59,885 nucleotides of DNA from Listeria rocourtiae FSL F6-920 (GTDB lineage: Bacteria; Bacillota; Bacilli; Lactobacillales; Listeriaceae): NCBI RefSeq assembly GCF_000525975.1, contig NZ_AODK01000019.1, forward strand, positions 29,912 through 89,796. The letters are read 5' to 3'. The translations under genes and the position numbers were made by a program. Of the stretch, positions 27,558 through 35,446 are shown in pieces (within the stretch, counting starts at the first letter, position 1; each line of letters begins with the position of its first letter). Below the pieces are notes generated by a model, which saw nothing but the letters and a program-made list of their open reading frames with translations, was not told the DNA's origin and did no database searches.

Positions 27558-28997
27558 ATGCAGATGAGGAATAAATATATTATTGGGATTGATGGTGGTT
27601 CGCAGAGCTCGAAAGTCGTTATTTTTGATTTGGAGGGTATGATTGTTTCAGAAGGAAAATGCGAATTACAGCCGATGCACTTGGCGGAAAATGGTGTTGT
27701 GGAGCATCCGGATGATGATTTATGGGATTCACTTGTGGTGGCAAGCCGTGCTGCGATGGATCATTTTCCAGGGAATAAGGCGGATATTATTGGATTAGGA
27801 TTATGCACCATTCGTTTTTGCCGGGCGTTATTGAAGCGTGATGGGAGTTTAGCGTCTCCGGTGATGAGCTGGATGGATGCTCGGGTGTCGAAGCCTTATG
27901 TACATGAGAATGATGATGTGGCATATGTGACGACGACTTCTGGCTATGTGACGCAGCGTTTGACAGGGAATTTCGTGGACACGGCAGCGAATTATCAAGG
28001 ACAATGGCCGATTGATACGGATACGTGGGCTTGGAGTGAGGATGCTGCTGTGATTGAGCAATTGGGGATTCCGCGCGAGATGTTGTTTGATTTGCAGATG
28101 CCGGGCTCGATTTTGGGAACGGTAACAGAAGACGCGGCTGCTAAACTTGGTATTCCTATGGGAATTCCGATAGTTGCGACAGCGAATGATAAGGCGGTAG
28201 AAGCGCTTGGGTCGGGTTTATTGTCAGAAACTACGGCAATGATTTCGCTTGGAACGTATATCGCGGCAATGATTCCAGGGCACGATAATCCGAAAGGCAC
28301 GAAAGCATTTTGGACAAATTTTGCATCGGTACCGCGGCAATATCTGTATGAAAGCAATGGGATACGACGTGGTATGTGGACGGTTAGCTGGTTTAAGGAA
28401 CTTTTAGGTGACGATATCATGCTAAAAGCACACCAAGATGGGCATTCGGTTGAAGAATTTTTAAATCGGGAAGCGCAACATATTCCGGCGGGTTCGGAAG
28501 GCCTGATGACCGTTCTTGACTGGCTAGCACCAAGCGATGCCCCGTACCGAAAAGGAATGATGATTGGTTTTGATGCAAGGCATACACGAGCGCATATCTA
28601 TCGTTCTATTTTAGAAGCTATTGCATTGACCATGAAAAACCGTGTGGATGAAATGTGCGAGGAACTTGGTATTTCGCTCGGAAATTTGATTATATCAGGA
28701 GGAGGCTCCAACAGCTCTTTGTTGATGCAAATTTTCGCTGATATTTTTGGAATTAAAACAATGCGAACTAAGGTGAATGGTTCAGCAAGTTTAGGTGCAG
28801 CAATTTGTGTTGCTGTGGCACTAGATATTTATCCTAGTTATGATGTGGCTGCTGAAAAAATGGTGCGTGTAGGTCATACATTTAAACCAGATGAAGCAAA
28901 TCATGTATTGTATAGTAGAATAAATCAAGAAGTATACAAAGAAATTACAATGGGTACAGATAGTTTGCTAAAAAAAGCTGCTTTAGTATTTCAATAG
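27558..28997 (+). CDS. FGGY-family carbohydrate kinase
   Basis: This 479-aa ASKHA-fold kinase phosphorylates a sugar or polyol with ATP. The N-terminal phosphate loop is IIGIDGGSQSSKVVIFD, the FGGY N-domain ends near GVPIVATANDKAVEALGSG-like sequence (IPIVATANDKAVEALGSGL), and the ATP site includes IISGGGSNSSLLMQIFADIF, shown only in part (SGGGSNSSLLMQ). ATG 27558 is used because AAAAGAAGG lies upstream and the ORF upstream of it overlaps the SDR gene. Closest by eye to xylulose/erythritol-type kinases rather than glycerol kinase. The product may be the ligand of the GlpP-like protein. Confidence 0.85.
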   Translation: MQMRNKYIIGIDGGSQSSKVVIFDLEGMIVSEGKCELQPMHLAENGVVEHPDDDLWDSLVVASRAAMDHFPGNKADIIGLGLCTIRFCRALLKRDGSLASPVMSWMDARVSKPYVHENDDVAYVTTTSGYVTQRLTGNFVDTAANYQGQWPIDTDTWAWSEDAAVIEQLGIPREMLFDLQMPGSILGTVTEDAAAKLGIPMGIPIVATANDKAVEALGSGLLSETTAMISLGTYIAAMIPGHDNPKGTKAFWTNFASVPRQYLYESNGIRRGMWTVSWFKELLGDDIMLKAHQDGHSVEEFLNREAQHIPAGSEGLMTVLDWLAPSDAPYRKGMMIGFDARHTRAHIYRSILEAIALTMKNRVDEMCEELGISLGNLIISGGGSNSSLLMQIFADIFGIKTMRTKVNGSASLGAAICVAVALDIYPSYDVAAEKMVRVGHTFKPDEANHVLYSRINQEVYKEITMGTDSLLKKAALVFQ

Positions 28998-29003
28998 AAG
29001 AGG

Positions 29004-29040
29004 AAGAGGTAAAAATCGGTATGGGTTTTTACCTCTTTTT
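29004..29040 (+). terminator. Terminator of the catabolic operon
   Basis: The arms AAGAGGTAAAAA (29004-29015) and TTTTTACCTCTT (29026-29037) are followed by T residues. They end the operon after the kinase gene. Confidence 0.85.
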
Positions 29041-29277
29041 TGTGAAGCCAAAAGTTCGAAAAATAGTAACAAACAGCATTTTGAAATCTAATCAGGTGGA
29101 AAACAGATAGCATAATAGCTGATAAGATTAGCAGTAGAGATAAAAAACATGGTATTTCACAAAAATGATAAAAAAAAATCAAATATCAATAAAATGGCCG
29201 ATTTAGCATTTTTGGATGATACGCTAGTAGCAGATAAAGAACAACAAATCCCAAAACGAGAAAGGAAGACCCTCAAT

Positions 29278-29742
29278 ATGAAGAAAAGAAAAAGCCTCCT
29301 GACATTATTAGCCCTCAGCCTGACACTTGTAATGATTTTAGCTGGATGTGCTGGAAATACAAAAGCAGCAAATGATGACCTCGGTAAGACAAGAACGGCA
29401 AATAATTTAGAAATAACGCTTATGAATGCAGAAATGAAAGATAGCAATGACAATCATAAACAAATGGTAAAAATAGATTTTTCTGTAAAAAATACCGGTA
29501 AAGAAGAATCAGGAGCAGGAGCAGGCGATTTCGTAATCAAGACGAAAGATGGAAAAAAACATCAGGTTTATGGACTAAATGCCAATAACTTTGGAGATGT
29601 TATCCCGGCAGGAAAGACGCTAAAAGGCTCTGGATACTATGAAATTCCTACCAATCAAAAAGAATTCACTGTTTTGTATGAACCATTCACGGAAATGGCG
29701 ATGGAAAAAGTTGTTTGGGAAATCACGATTCCAATTAAATAA
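29278..29742 (+). CDS. DUF4352 lipoprotein
   Basis: This 154-aa lipoprotein has a signal peptide with lipobox ILAGC (Cys about residue 23) and a mature DUF4352 Ig-like domain (MVKIDFSVKNTGKEESGAG, FGDVIPAGKTLKGSGYYEIP). It is a paralogue of the lipoprotein at 16610. ATG 29278 was chosen for GAAAGGAAG upstream and because the signal peptide starts there. The longer in-frame ORF (from 29149) has no ribosome binding site. It precedes EPS2 by 40 bp and could be its first cotranscribed gene. Role unknown. Confidence 0.83.
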   Translation: MKKRKSLLTLLALSLTLVMILAGCAGNTKAANDDLGKTRTANNLEITLMNAEMKDSNDNHKQMVKIDFSVKNTGKEESGAGAGDFVIKTKDGKKHQVYGLNANNFGDVIPAGKTLKGSGYYEIPTNQKEFTVLYEPFTEMAMEKVVWEITIPIK

Positions 29743-29782
29743 TGAATTACGAATTAATAATAGGAAAGGCGGAATTTTATCA

Positions 29783-31045
29783 ATGAAAATTACAGTAGTA
29801 GGTCTTGGATATATTGGATTACCAACAGCGATTCTTTTTGCAAAGTATGGGAATACAGTAGCGGGTGTGGACTTGTCTCCAATCATGACAGAAAATCTGA
29901 ACGCAGGCCATCTCCACATTGAAGAACCTGGTCTAGCTGAGGATTTGCAACAAGCACTTGCCCTTGGAAATTTCCACGCTAGCACAACACCTGTTAGTGC
30001 AGATGCTTACATTATCGCTGTTCCAACACCAAACAAATACGATCTATATAAATCATGCAATACGGCTTACGTTGAGTCAGCACTAATGAGCATCATACCC
30101 CATTTGAAGAAAAACGATACAATTATTGTCGAATCCACCATTGCTCCACGTACCATGAGAGATATTGTACAACCAATGATTGAAAACGAAGGCTTCACAG
30201 TCGGCGAAGATATTTATCTAGCGCATTGTCCCGAGCGCGTTTTGCCGGGCAATATAATGCACGAGCTTGTCCACAACCCTCGAATCATCGGAGGTATCAC
30301 GACAAAATGCACCGAGAAAGCTGCCGCAGTATATGGCGCTTTCGTAGAAGGCGAGATTATTAAAGCTGAAGCTGGCGAAGCAGAACTCAGCAAACTGATG
30401 GAAAACACGTACCGCGACGTCAATATCGCGCTTGCCAACGAACTTGCCAAAATCAGTAACCATCTCGAAATCGATGCCCTGCGCGTTATCGAAATGGCAA
30501 ATAAGCACCCACGTGTCAACTTACATCAACCAGGCCCAGGCGTTGGTGGTCATTGTTTAGCAGTTGATCCATACTTCGTTATCGCGGCGGCACCAGAACA
30601 ATCCCCATTGATGCAAGTAGCGCGCGAAGTTAATAACAGTATGCCCACGCATGTCGTATCACAAGTAAAAGCTCTAATGGCAGAACAAGACGGTAACCGC
30701 GTAACAATTTTTGGCCTAACATATAAAGGGAACATTGATGACACACGCGAAAGTCCGGCCATGGAAATAAAAGAAATGCTCATTGAATCAGGATTTGATG
30801 TGAAGACATTCGATCCCCATGTTGCCTCTGAAATTTTAACAGGCGAAGAAGCTTGTGAAGATAGTTCATTGATTCTTGTTTTGAGTGATCACAGTGAGTT
30901 CCGCGACATCCCAGCGAGCTACACGGACAAAATGCGCCACCAAATTTTATTTGATACGAAAAATATGGTTCAAACGGTCAGCGATGATGTCACTTATTTG
31001 AATTACGGCAATTTGCATACACGAAAGCGAGTAATATCAATCTAA
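29783..31045 (+). CDS. wecC: UDP-N-acetyl-D-mannosamine dehydrogenase (WecC-type)
   Basis: This 420-aa enzyme of the UDP-glucose/UDP-ManNAc dehydrogenase family oxidises UDP-ManNAc to UDP-ManNAc-uronate. It has GLGYIGL (7-13), the family-typical HCPERVLPG and the catalytic cysteine in GGHCLAVDP at about residue 258. The last two motifs separate the WecC branch from UDP-glucose dehydrogenases. The adjacent WecG/TagA-type transferase supports a ManNAc or ManNAc-uronate unit in EPS2. The UDP-GlcNAc 2-epimerase that would supply UDP-ManNAc is not in this window. AGGAAAGGCGG precedes the start. Confidence 0.88.
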   Translation: MKITVVGLGYIGLPTAILFAKYGNTVAGVDLSPIMTENLNAGHLHIEEPGLAEDLQQALALGNFHASTTPVSADAYIIAVPTPNKYDLYKSCNTAYVESALMSIIPHLKKNDTIIVESTIAPRTMRDIVQPMIENEGFTVGEDIYLAHCPERVLPGNIMHELVHNPRIIGGITTKCTEKAAAVYGAFVEGEIIKAEAGEAELSKLMENTYRDVNIALANELAKISNHLEIDALRVIEMANKHPRVNLHQPGPGVGGHCLAVDPYFVIAAAPEQSPLMQVAREVNNSMPTHVVSQVKALMAEQDGNRVTIFGLTYKGNIDDTRESPAMEIKEMLIESGFDVKTFDPHVASEILTGEEACEDSSLILVLSDHSEFRDIPASYTDKMRHQILFDTKNMVQTVSDDVTYLNYGNLHTRKRVISI

Positions 31046-31059
31046 AATGAAGGACGTGA

Positions 31060-31746
31060 ATGAAGGTGGAGAAAGTAGATTTCAAAATGGCTCAGGCCAC
31101 ACCACAATTTTCAGAACAATCTCGGACATCATATGAAAAACCAGTACATGATAGGGCGTGGCGCCTGTTCGACTTCATCGCAGCGATCCTAGCGCTTATC
31201 ATTTCAGCCCCAATTCTCCTGATTATTTCCGCAAGCATCAAAATCGAAAATTGGAAAGCCCCCATATTTTTCAAACAAAAACGTGTCGGTAAGAATGGAA
31301 AAACATTTTATATGTACAAATTCCGTTCGATGTATGTGGATGCGGAAGCACAACTCGCCAAGCTCCAAGCTCAAAATGAAATGGAAGGCCACATGTTTAA
31401 AATGAAAGACGACCCGCGAATCACAAAAGTCGGGAAGTGGATTCGAAAAACAAGTCTTGACGAATTTCCACAGTTTATCAACATTTTAAAAGGCGATATG
31501 TCCTTCGTTGGACCGCGCCCACCGTTAACGACAGAGTACGAGAAATATACAAATTATGATAAAAAACGTCTGCTTGTCACACCAGGCTGTACTGGTTTAT
31601 GGCAAGTCAGCGGTCGAAATAATGTAACATTTCAAGAAATGGTTGAATTAGACTTAAAGTACATTAAAAAACGGTCGATTCTATTCAATATCAAGATTTT
31701 ATTGTTAACTTTCAAGGAATTTACCGGAAAAGGAAGCGGAATGTAA
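31060..31746 (+). CDS. Priming undecaprenyl-phosphate sugar phosphotransferase, EPS2
   Basis: This intact 228-aa bacterial sugar transferase starts the EPS2 repeat on undecaprenyl phosphate. There is an N-terminal reentrant/transmembrane helix (about 38-62), then KFRSMYVDAEAQL, DEFPQFINILKGDMSFVGPR (the catalytic Asp-Glu region) and TPGCTGLWQVSGRN. It is longer at the N-terminus than the EPS1 enzyme and not a recent duplicate of it. The donor may be a UDP-HexNAc or UDP-hexose phosphate; the sequence does not settle it. Confidence 0.9.
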   Translation: MKVEKVDFKMAQATPQFSEQSRTSYEKPVHDRAWRLFDFIAAILALIISAPILLIISASIKIENWKAPIFFKQKRVGKNGKTFYMYKFRSMYVDAEAQLAKLQAQNEMEGHMFKMKDDPRITKVGKWIRKTSLDEFPQFINILKGDMSFVGPRPPLTTEYEKYTNYDKKRLLVTPGCTGLWQVSGRNNVTFQEMVELDLKYIKKRSILFNIKILLLTFKEFTGKGSGM

Positions 31747-31755
31747 CTAATCCGT

Positions 31756-31816
31756 CCGAACTATTGACAAAAAGTATCAATTATCTGGAATATACCAAAT
31801 GTAAACAGTTTTCCTG
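31756..31816 (+). repeat. 61-bp EPS2 internal element, copy 1
   Basis: This element begins CCGAACTATTGACAAAA and ends GTTTTCCTG. It aligns without gaps to 35344-35404, with 44 of 61 positions identical by my count. It ends 43 bp before the WecG/TagA start codon. TTGA and TCAA half-sites within it form an inverted repeat in both copies. It could be an operator, an internal promoter or an RNA antitermination element. Confidence 0.6.
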
Positions 31817-31859
31817 TTACACTTGTAGTACAAGAAAGAACAAGAAAGGACGAACGCCA

Positions 31860-32639
31860 ATGAGAACCCAGTTGCTTGGCAGTAACTTAGATTGTTTGAC
31901 TCTGTCAGAAACTTTAAAAGTAATAGAAGGAATAATCAAAAAAGGCATTCCGACACAACATGTTGTTATCAACGCCAATAAGATTAACCTCATGCATGAA
32001 GACGCTAAACTAAGAGATATCGTCAACGCATCACCTCTCATCAACGCGGACGGCTCCTCGATTGTTTTAGCAGGAAAAGTGCTCGGACATGATATTCCAG
32101 AACGTGTTACTGGTATTGACCTATTTGAAGAATTATTAGAAATTTGTAATGACAAGGGATACCGCCCATACTTCCTCGGAGCAACACAAGAAGTTATCGA
32201 AAAAATCGAATCACATTACAAACAAAAATATCCTAATATGTCCTTTGCAGGATTCCGAAATGGTTATTTCCAAGCCGAAGAATCAGCAGGCATCGCCGAC
32301 ACAATCCGCGAAAGTAAAGCAGACGTTCTATTCCTAGCTTTCTCAAGCCCTCAAAAAGAATACTGGGCAAGCGAGCACTTAGAACGGCTAGACGTCCCAT
32401 TCGTAATGGGTGTAGGTGGTAGTTTTGACGTTATCGCGGGTAAAACAACGCGTGCCCCGGGATGGATGCAAAAAGCCGGATTAGAATGGTTTTACCGCTT
32501 TATTCAAGAACCACGCCGCATGTTCCGCCGCTACTTCATAGGCAACTTACGATTTTTAAATCATATTAAAAATGAAAAAATAAAGTCATGGAAAGCCACT
32601 CGTTATCATGAAAGGAGATCAAATGAAAGAAACTCTTAG
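31860..32639 (+). CDS. WecG/TagA/CpsF family glycosyltransferase (GT26)
   Basis: This 259-aa GT26 enzyme adds ManNAc or ManNAc-uronate to the undecaprenyl-linked acceptor. Family hallmarks are VVINANKINLMHEDAKLR, NADGSSIVLAGKVLG, ERVTGIDLF (with the catalytic threonine/aspartate region) and VMGVGGSFDVIAGKTTRAP. The C-terminus (GLEWFYRFIQEPRRMFRRY) is the membrane-association motif. ATG 31860 is preferred over an upstream in-frame start because GAAAGGA lies at the right distance. The upstream in-frame region overlaps the 61-bp element. The 3' end overlaps the Wzz-type gene. Confidence 0.88.
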   Translation: MRTQLLGSNLDCLTLSETLKVIEGIIKKGIPTQHVVINANKINLMHEDAKLRDIVNASPLINADGSSIVLAGKVLGHDIPERVTGIDLFEELLEICNDKGYRPYFLGATQEVIEKIESHYKQKYPNMSFAGFRNGYFQAEESAGIADTIRESKADVLFLAFSSPQKEYWASEHLERLDVPFVMGVGGSFDVIAGKTTRAPGWMQKAGLEWFYRFIQEPRRMFRRYFIGNLRFLNHIKNEKIKSWKATRYHERRSNERNS

Positions 32640-33327
32640 TATCAAATCCATTTTCCAGATTATCAAGCGACATTTATTGCTTTTAATAAGTACAGCCGTT
32701 GTAGGAGCCTTAATCGCAGGTGCTGCCCTAACATTCTTCATCACGCCAATGTACGAAGCAAGAACACAAATTCTAGTCACACAGACGGTGCAAGACGCAG
32801 GTATAAACAACATCCAAACATCCGAAGTACAAGCTAACATTCAGCTAGTAAACACATATACGGCCCTACTCACAAGCCCGAGGATACTCGATGATGTGGC
32901 ATACAAACTAGGCGGAGATTACACAGCAGGCAAGCTCATGGGGAAAATCACAGTCGGAAGCCAGCATAATTCCCAAGTAATCAATGTCAGCGTGCAAGAT
33001 GAAGATCAAGCCCAAGCAGCTTTGATTGCCAACACAGTAGCCGAATCTTTCGCAAAAATTACACCGGACGTAATGAACGTAAATAACATCGACATTTTAG
33101 CAAAAGCAACTGTTGCAACCAATCCTAAACCAGTTAGCCCAAGCCCAGTCATACTAATAGGTGGAGGCGCAGTTGGAGGGATGATGATTGGATTCGTAAT
33201 TATGGTTATCCGTGTTGTTTTCAACACGAAGTTCAAAGATGAAACAGATGTTATTGATGAGTTAGGAATTCCGTTACTAGGAAACATCGCGAAAATTCCA
33301 GAAAATCATGAGGAAGGATGGAAATAA
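32623..33327 (+). CDS. Wzz/CapA-type chain-length regulator, EPS2
   Basis: This 234-aa polysaccharide co-polymerase has transmembrane segments near residues 18-40 and 172-195, with an extracytoplasmic Wzz domain between them (YEARTQILVTQTVQD). The proline-rich motif before TM2 (NPKPVSPSPVILIGGG) is typical. It activates the BY-kinase that follows and controls chain length. AAAGGAG lies 7 bp before ATG 32623. Its last codons overlap the kinase start. Confidence 0.88.
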   Translation: MKETLSIKSIFQIIKRHLLLLISTAVVGALIAGAALTFFITPMYEARTQILVTQTVQDAGINNIQTSEVQANIQLVNTYTALLTSPRILDDVAYKLGGDYTAGKLMGKITVGSQHNSQVINVSVQDEDQAQAALIANTVAESFAKITPDVMNVNNIDILAKATVATNPKPVSPSPVILIGGGAVGGMMIGFVIMVIRVVFNTKFKDETDVIDELGIPLLGNIAKIPENHEEGWK

Positions 33328-34058
33328 ATGAGAAAATCGAAGCAGAAACCAAAAAAATAAAAAAAGTAAAAGAATCCCGCCACAGACGCCAGAAATCGAC
33401 AGAACCACAGAAGCTAGTTGCTAAATTAAGCCCAAAGTCACCCCATTCTGAGCTATTTCGCTCGATTCGTACCAACATTGAGTTTTCAAGCGTCGATAAA
33501 GTCATGAAATCCATTTTAATCACATCCTCAGAACCCGATTCAGGTAAATCACTAATCTGTGCCAATTTAGCCGTGGTATTCGCACAACAAGGCAAAAAAA
33601 CACTACTCATCGATGGCGATCTTCGTAAACCGACCGTGAAAAAAATCTTTCCAGAAGCAGTATCACATGGTTTAACAGGAATCTTAACGAATAAAATCAC
33701 GATTACCGAGGCTATTTGTGATACTGATATAGAGAATTTATACGTATTGCCAGCCGGAATTGTTCCACCGAATCCATCCGAACTACTAGGTTCTGAAAAG
33801 ATGAAGCAAGTATACGCCGAGCTCTACGAAATTTTCGACCAAATCATCTTTGATACACCACCAATCCAACTCGTTGTAGATGCCCAATTGCTTTGTTCGC
33901 TTGTTGACGGCTCCATTTTGCTCGTACGTAGCGATCACTCATCTAAAGACAACAGCAAGAAGGCACTCGAAAAACTGAAAACAGGAAGTGCCCATGTCAT
34001 CGGAAGCATTTTCAACAACCAAAAAATGAAAATGGAAGGATACTATTATGCCGACTAA
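33318..34058 (+). CDS. Bacterial tyrosine kinase (CapB/YwqD-like), EPS2
   Basis: This BY-kinase of about 246 aa has Walker A SSEPDSGKS, Walker A' LLIDGDLRKP, Walker B IIFDTPP and a C-terminal tyrosine cluster EGYYYAD. The start is uncertain. ATG 33318 is in frame as read. ATG 33328 becomes the natural start (MRKSKQKPKN...) if both adjacent A7 runs (33351-33357, 33359-33365) carry one extra A, as seen elsewhere in this window. EPS1 has a separate kinase, so each locus has its own adaptor/kinase pair. The gene overlaps the licD-like gene. Confidence 0.88.
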   Translation: MEINEKIEAETKKIKKVKESRHRRQKSTEPQKLVAKLSPKSPHSELFRSIRTNIEFSSVDKVMKSILITSSEPDSGKSLICANLAVVFAQQGKKTLLIDGDLRKPTVKKIFPEAVSHGLTGILTNKITITEAICDTDIENLYVLPAGIVPPNPSELLGSEKMKQVYAELYEIFDQIIFDTPPIQLVVDAQLLCSLVDGSILLVRSDHSSKDNSKKALEKLKTGSAHVIGSIFNNQKMKMEGYYYAD

Positions 34059-34905
34059 GGTAAAAAATGGAGACTATTTAACAACAGATGTATTCGAGCA
34101 ATTAAAACAAATCGAATTAAGCATTTTGTTAGACGTGGCCATGCTATGTGAGAAGCACGATCTTACCTATTATCTTATCGGTGGAACGTTGCTAGGCGCA
34201 ATCAGACATGACGGTTTCATTCCTTGGGACGACGATATTGACATCGCGATGCCACGTAACGACTTTGAAGCATTCCAAGAAATTGCAAAAACCGAGCTGC
34301 CAGAAAGCCTATTTCTACATTATGGAACAACCGATTCTGAGTACTATCTTCCAATCATCAAAATCAAGAAGAACGGCACAATATTTGAGGAAGAAAGCGC
34401 ATCGCCTAGCATTTCACACAAAGGCATTTTCATCGATATTTTTCCGCTCGATAATGCCAAAAAGAATTCGGGATTCTTGTTTCACGCGAAAGGGCGTATT
34501 TTAAAGCAAATCAGAAGTCTCTTGTTCTTAAAAGTTAACGAAGAAACGACACTTCATAGCATTGCACCATGGAAAAAAGCTTTACTCAAACTCACGAAAC
34601 CAATTCCAACAAGCGCCTTTTTTCGATTACTGACAAGTTATATGCAAAGCAACAACGATGATAGCGCACCATATTACGTCAATTACGGTAGCCAATACGG
34701 TTACAAAAAACAAACGATGCCAAAATCGATGTATGATGACGCGACAACAACATCATTTGAAGGACATAATTTCAAGGTTCCAGGCCAAACAGAGCGACTC
34801 TTAGAACGAATCTATGGGAAAAATTATATGGACCTCCCGCCAGTCGAAAAGCGTATTACCCACAAACCGAAGCGAATCCAATTGAAAGAGGAGATTATCT
34901 CATGA
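34048..34905 (+). CDS. LicD family phosphotransferase
   Basis: This 285-aa LicD-type enzyme transfers phosphocholine, phosphoribitol or phosphoglycerol from a CDP-activated donor to a glycan. The nucleotidyltransferase-like core shows GTLLGAIRHDGF and WDDDIDIAMPR with the metal-binding aspartates, followed by GIFIDIFPLDN. The adjacent TagD-type cytidylyltransferase would supply CDP-glycerol, so decoration of the EPS2 repeat with glycerol phosphate is the simplest reading. Its start overlaps the kinase end, and its stop overlaps the next ATG. Confidence 0.85.
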   Translation: MPTKVKNGDYLTTDVFEQLKQIELSILLDVAMLCEKHDLTYYLIGGTLLGAIRHDGFIPWDDDIDIAMPRNDFEAFQEIAKTELPESLFLHYGTTDSEYYLPIIKIKKNGTIFEEESASPSISHKGIFIDIFPLDNAKKNSGFLFHAKGRILKQIRSLLFLKVNEETTLHSIAPWKKALLKLTKPIPTSAFFRLLTSYMQSNNDDSAPYYVNYGSQYGYKKQTMPKSMYDDATTTSFEGHNFKVPGQTERLLERIYGKNYMDLPPVEKRITHKPKRIQLKEEIIS

Positions 34906-35339
34906 AAAAATATAGCGTAGGCCTAACTACAGGTGTATTTGATCTATTCCATGTCGGCCACTTAAATATCTTAAAAAATGCCAAAGCCCAGTGCGATGTC
35001 CTAATTGTTGGCGTTAGCACAGACGAGTTCGTGCAAGCATACAAACAAAAAACGCCGGTCATCCCATTCGCCGATCGAAAAGCGATTGTCGAAGCTCTAC
35101 AATATGTTGACCTGGTAGTCCCGCAAACGAGCCATGAAAGCAAGCTAAAAATGATCGATAATCACAATATTGATGTTATGTTCCATGGTAGCGATTGGAA
35201 AGGTAGCCCAACATTCAACAAATTAGAGGCTGAATTCAAGCGTCGCAAAGTTGATATCGTTTACTTCGACTACACAGCAGGTGTATCATCTACGAAACTT
35301 GTCGAAACAATTCAGCAAGAGCCCAGACTAGTTGTCTAA
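34902..35339 (+). CDS. tagD: Glycerol-3-phosphate cytidylyltransferase
   Basis: This 145-aa enzyme makes CDP-glycerol from CTP and glycerol-3-phosphate. The HxGH motif appears as FDLFHVGHLNIL. The downstream IPFADRKAIVEALQYVD and the C-terminal YTAGVSSTKLVE correspond to the family signature (R-T-x-G-x-S-T-T). The length is slightly longer than Bacillus TagD (about 129). It partners the LicD-type gene just upstream, whose stop codon it overlaps (ATGA). It could alternatively use a related alditol phosphate. Confidence 0.85.
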   Translation: MKKYSVGLTTGVFDLFHVGHLNILKNAKAQCDVLIVGVSTDEFVQAYKQKTPVIPFADRKAIVEALQYVDLVVPQTSHESKLKMIDNHNIDVMFHGSDWKGSPTFNKLEAEFKRRKVDIVYFDYTAGVSSTKLVETIQQEPRLVV

Positions 35340-35343
35340 TTTT

Positions 35344-35404
35344 CCGAACATTTGACAAAAGCCATCAAACATCTGGAAAATCCCTGTTTTAGCGGGTTTT
35401 CCTG
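35344..35404 (+). repeat. 61-bp EPS2 internal element, copy 2
   Basis: This element begins CCGAACATTTGACAAAA and ends GTTTTCCTG. It shares 44 of 61 positions with 31756-31816 without gaps. It ends 42 bp before the probable TTG start of the flippase gene. This copy can form a stronger hairpin (GGAAAA/CCC with GGG/TTTTCC) than copy 1. Confidence 0.6.
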
Positions 35405-35446
35405 ATAAAATTAAGGTAACAAATAAAGAAAGGAAGTGTGACCCGA

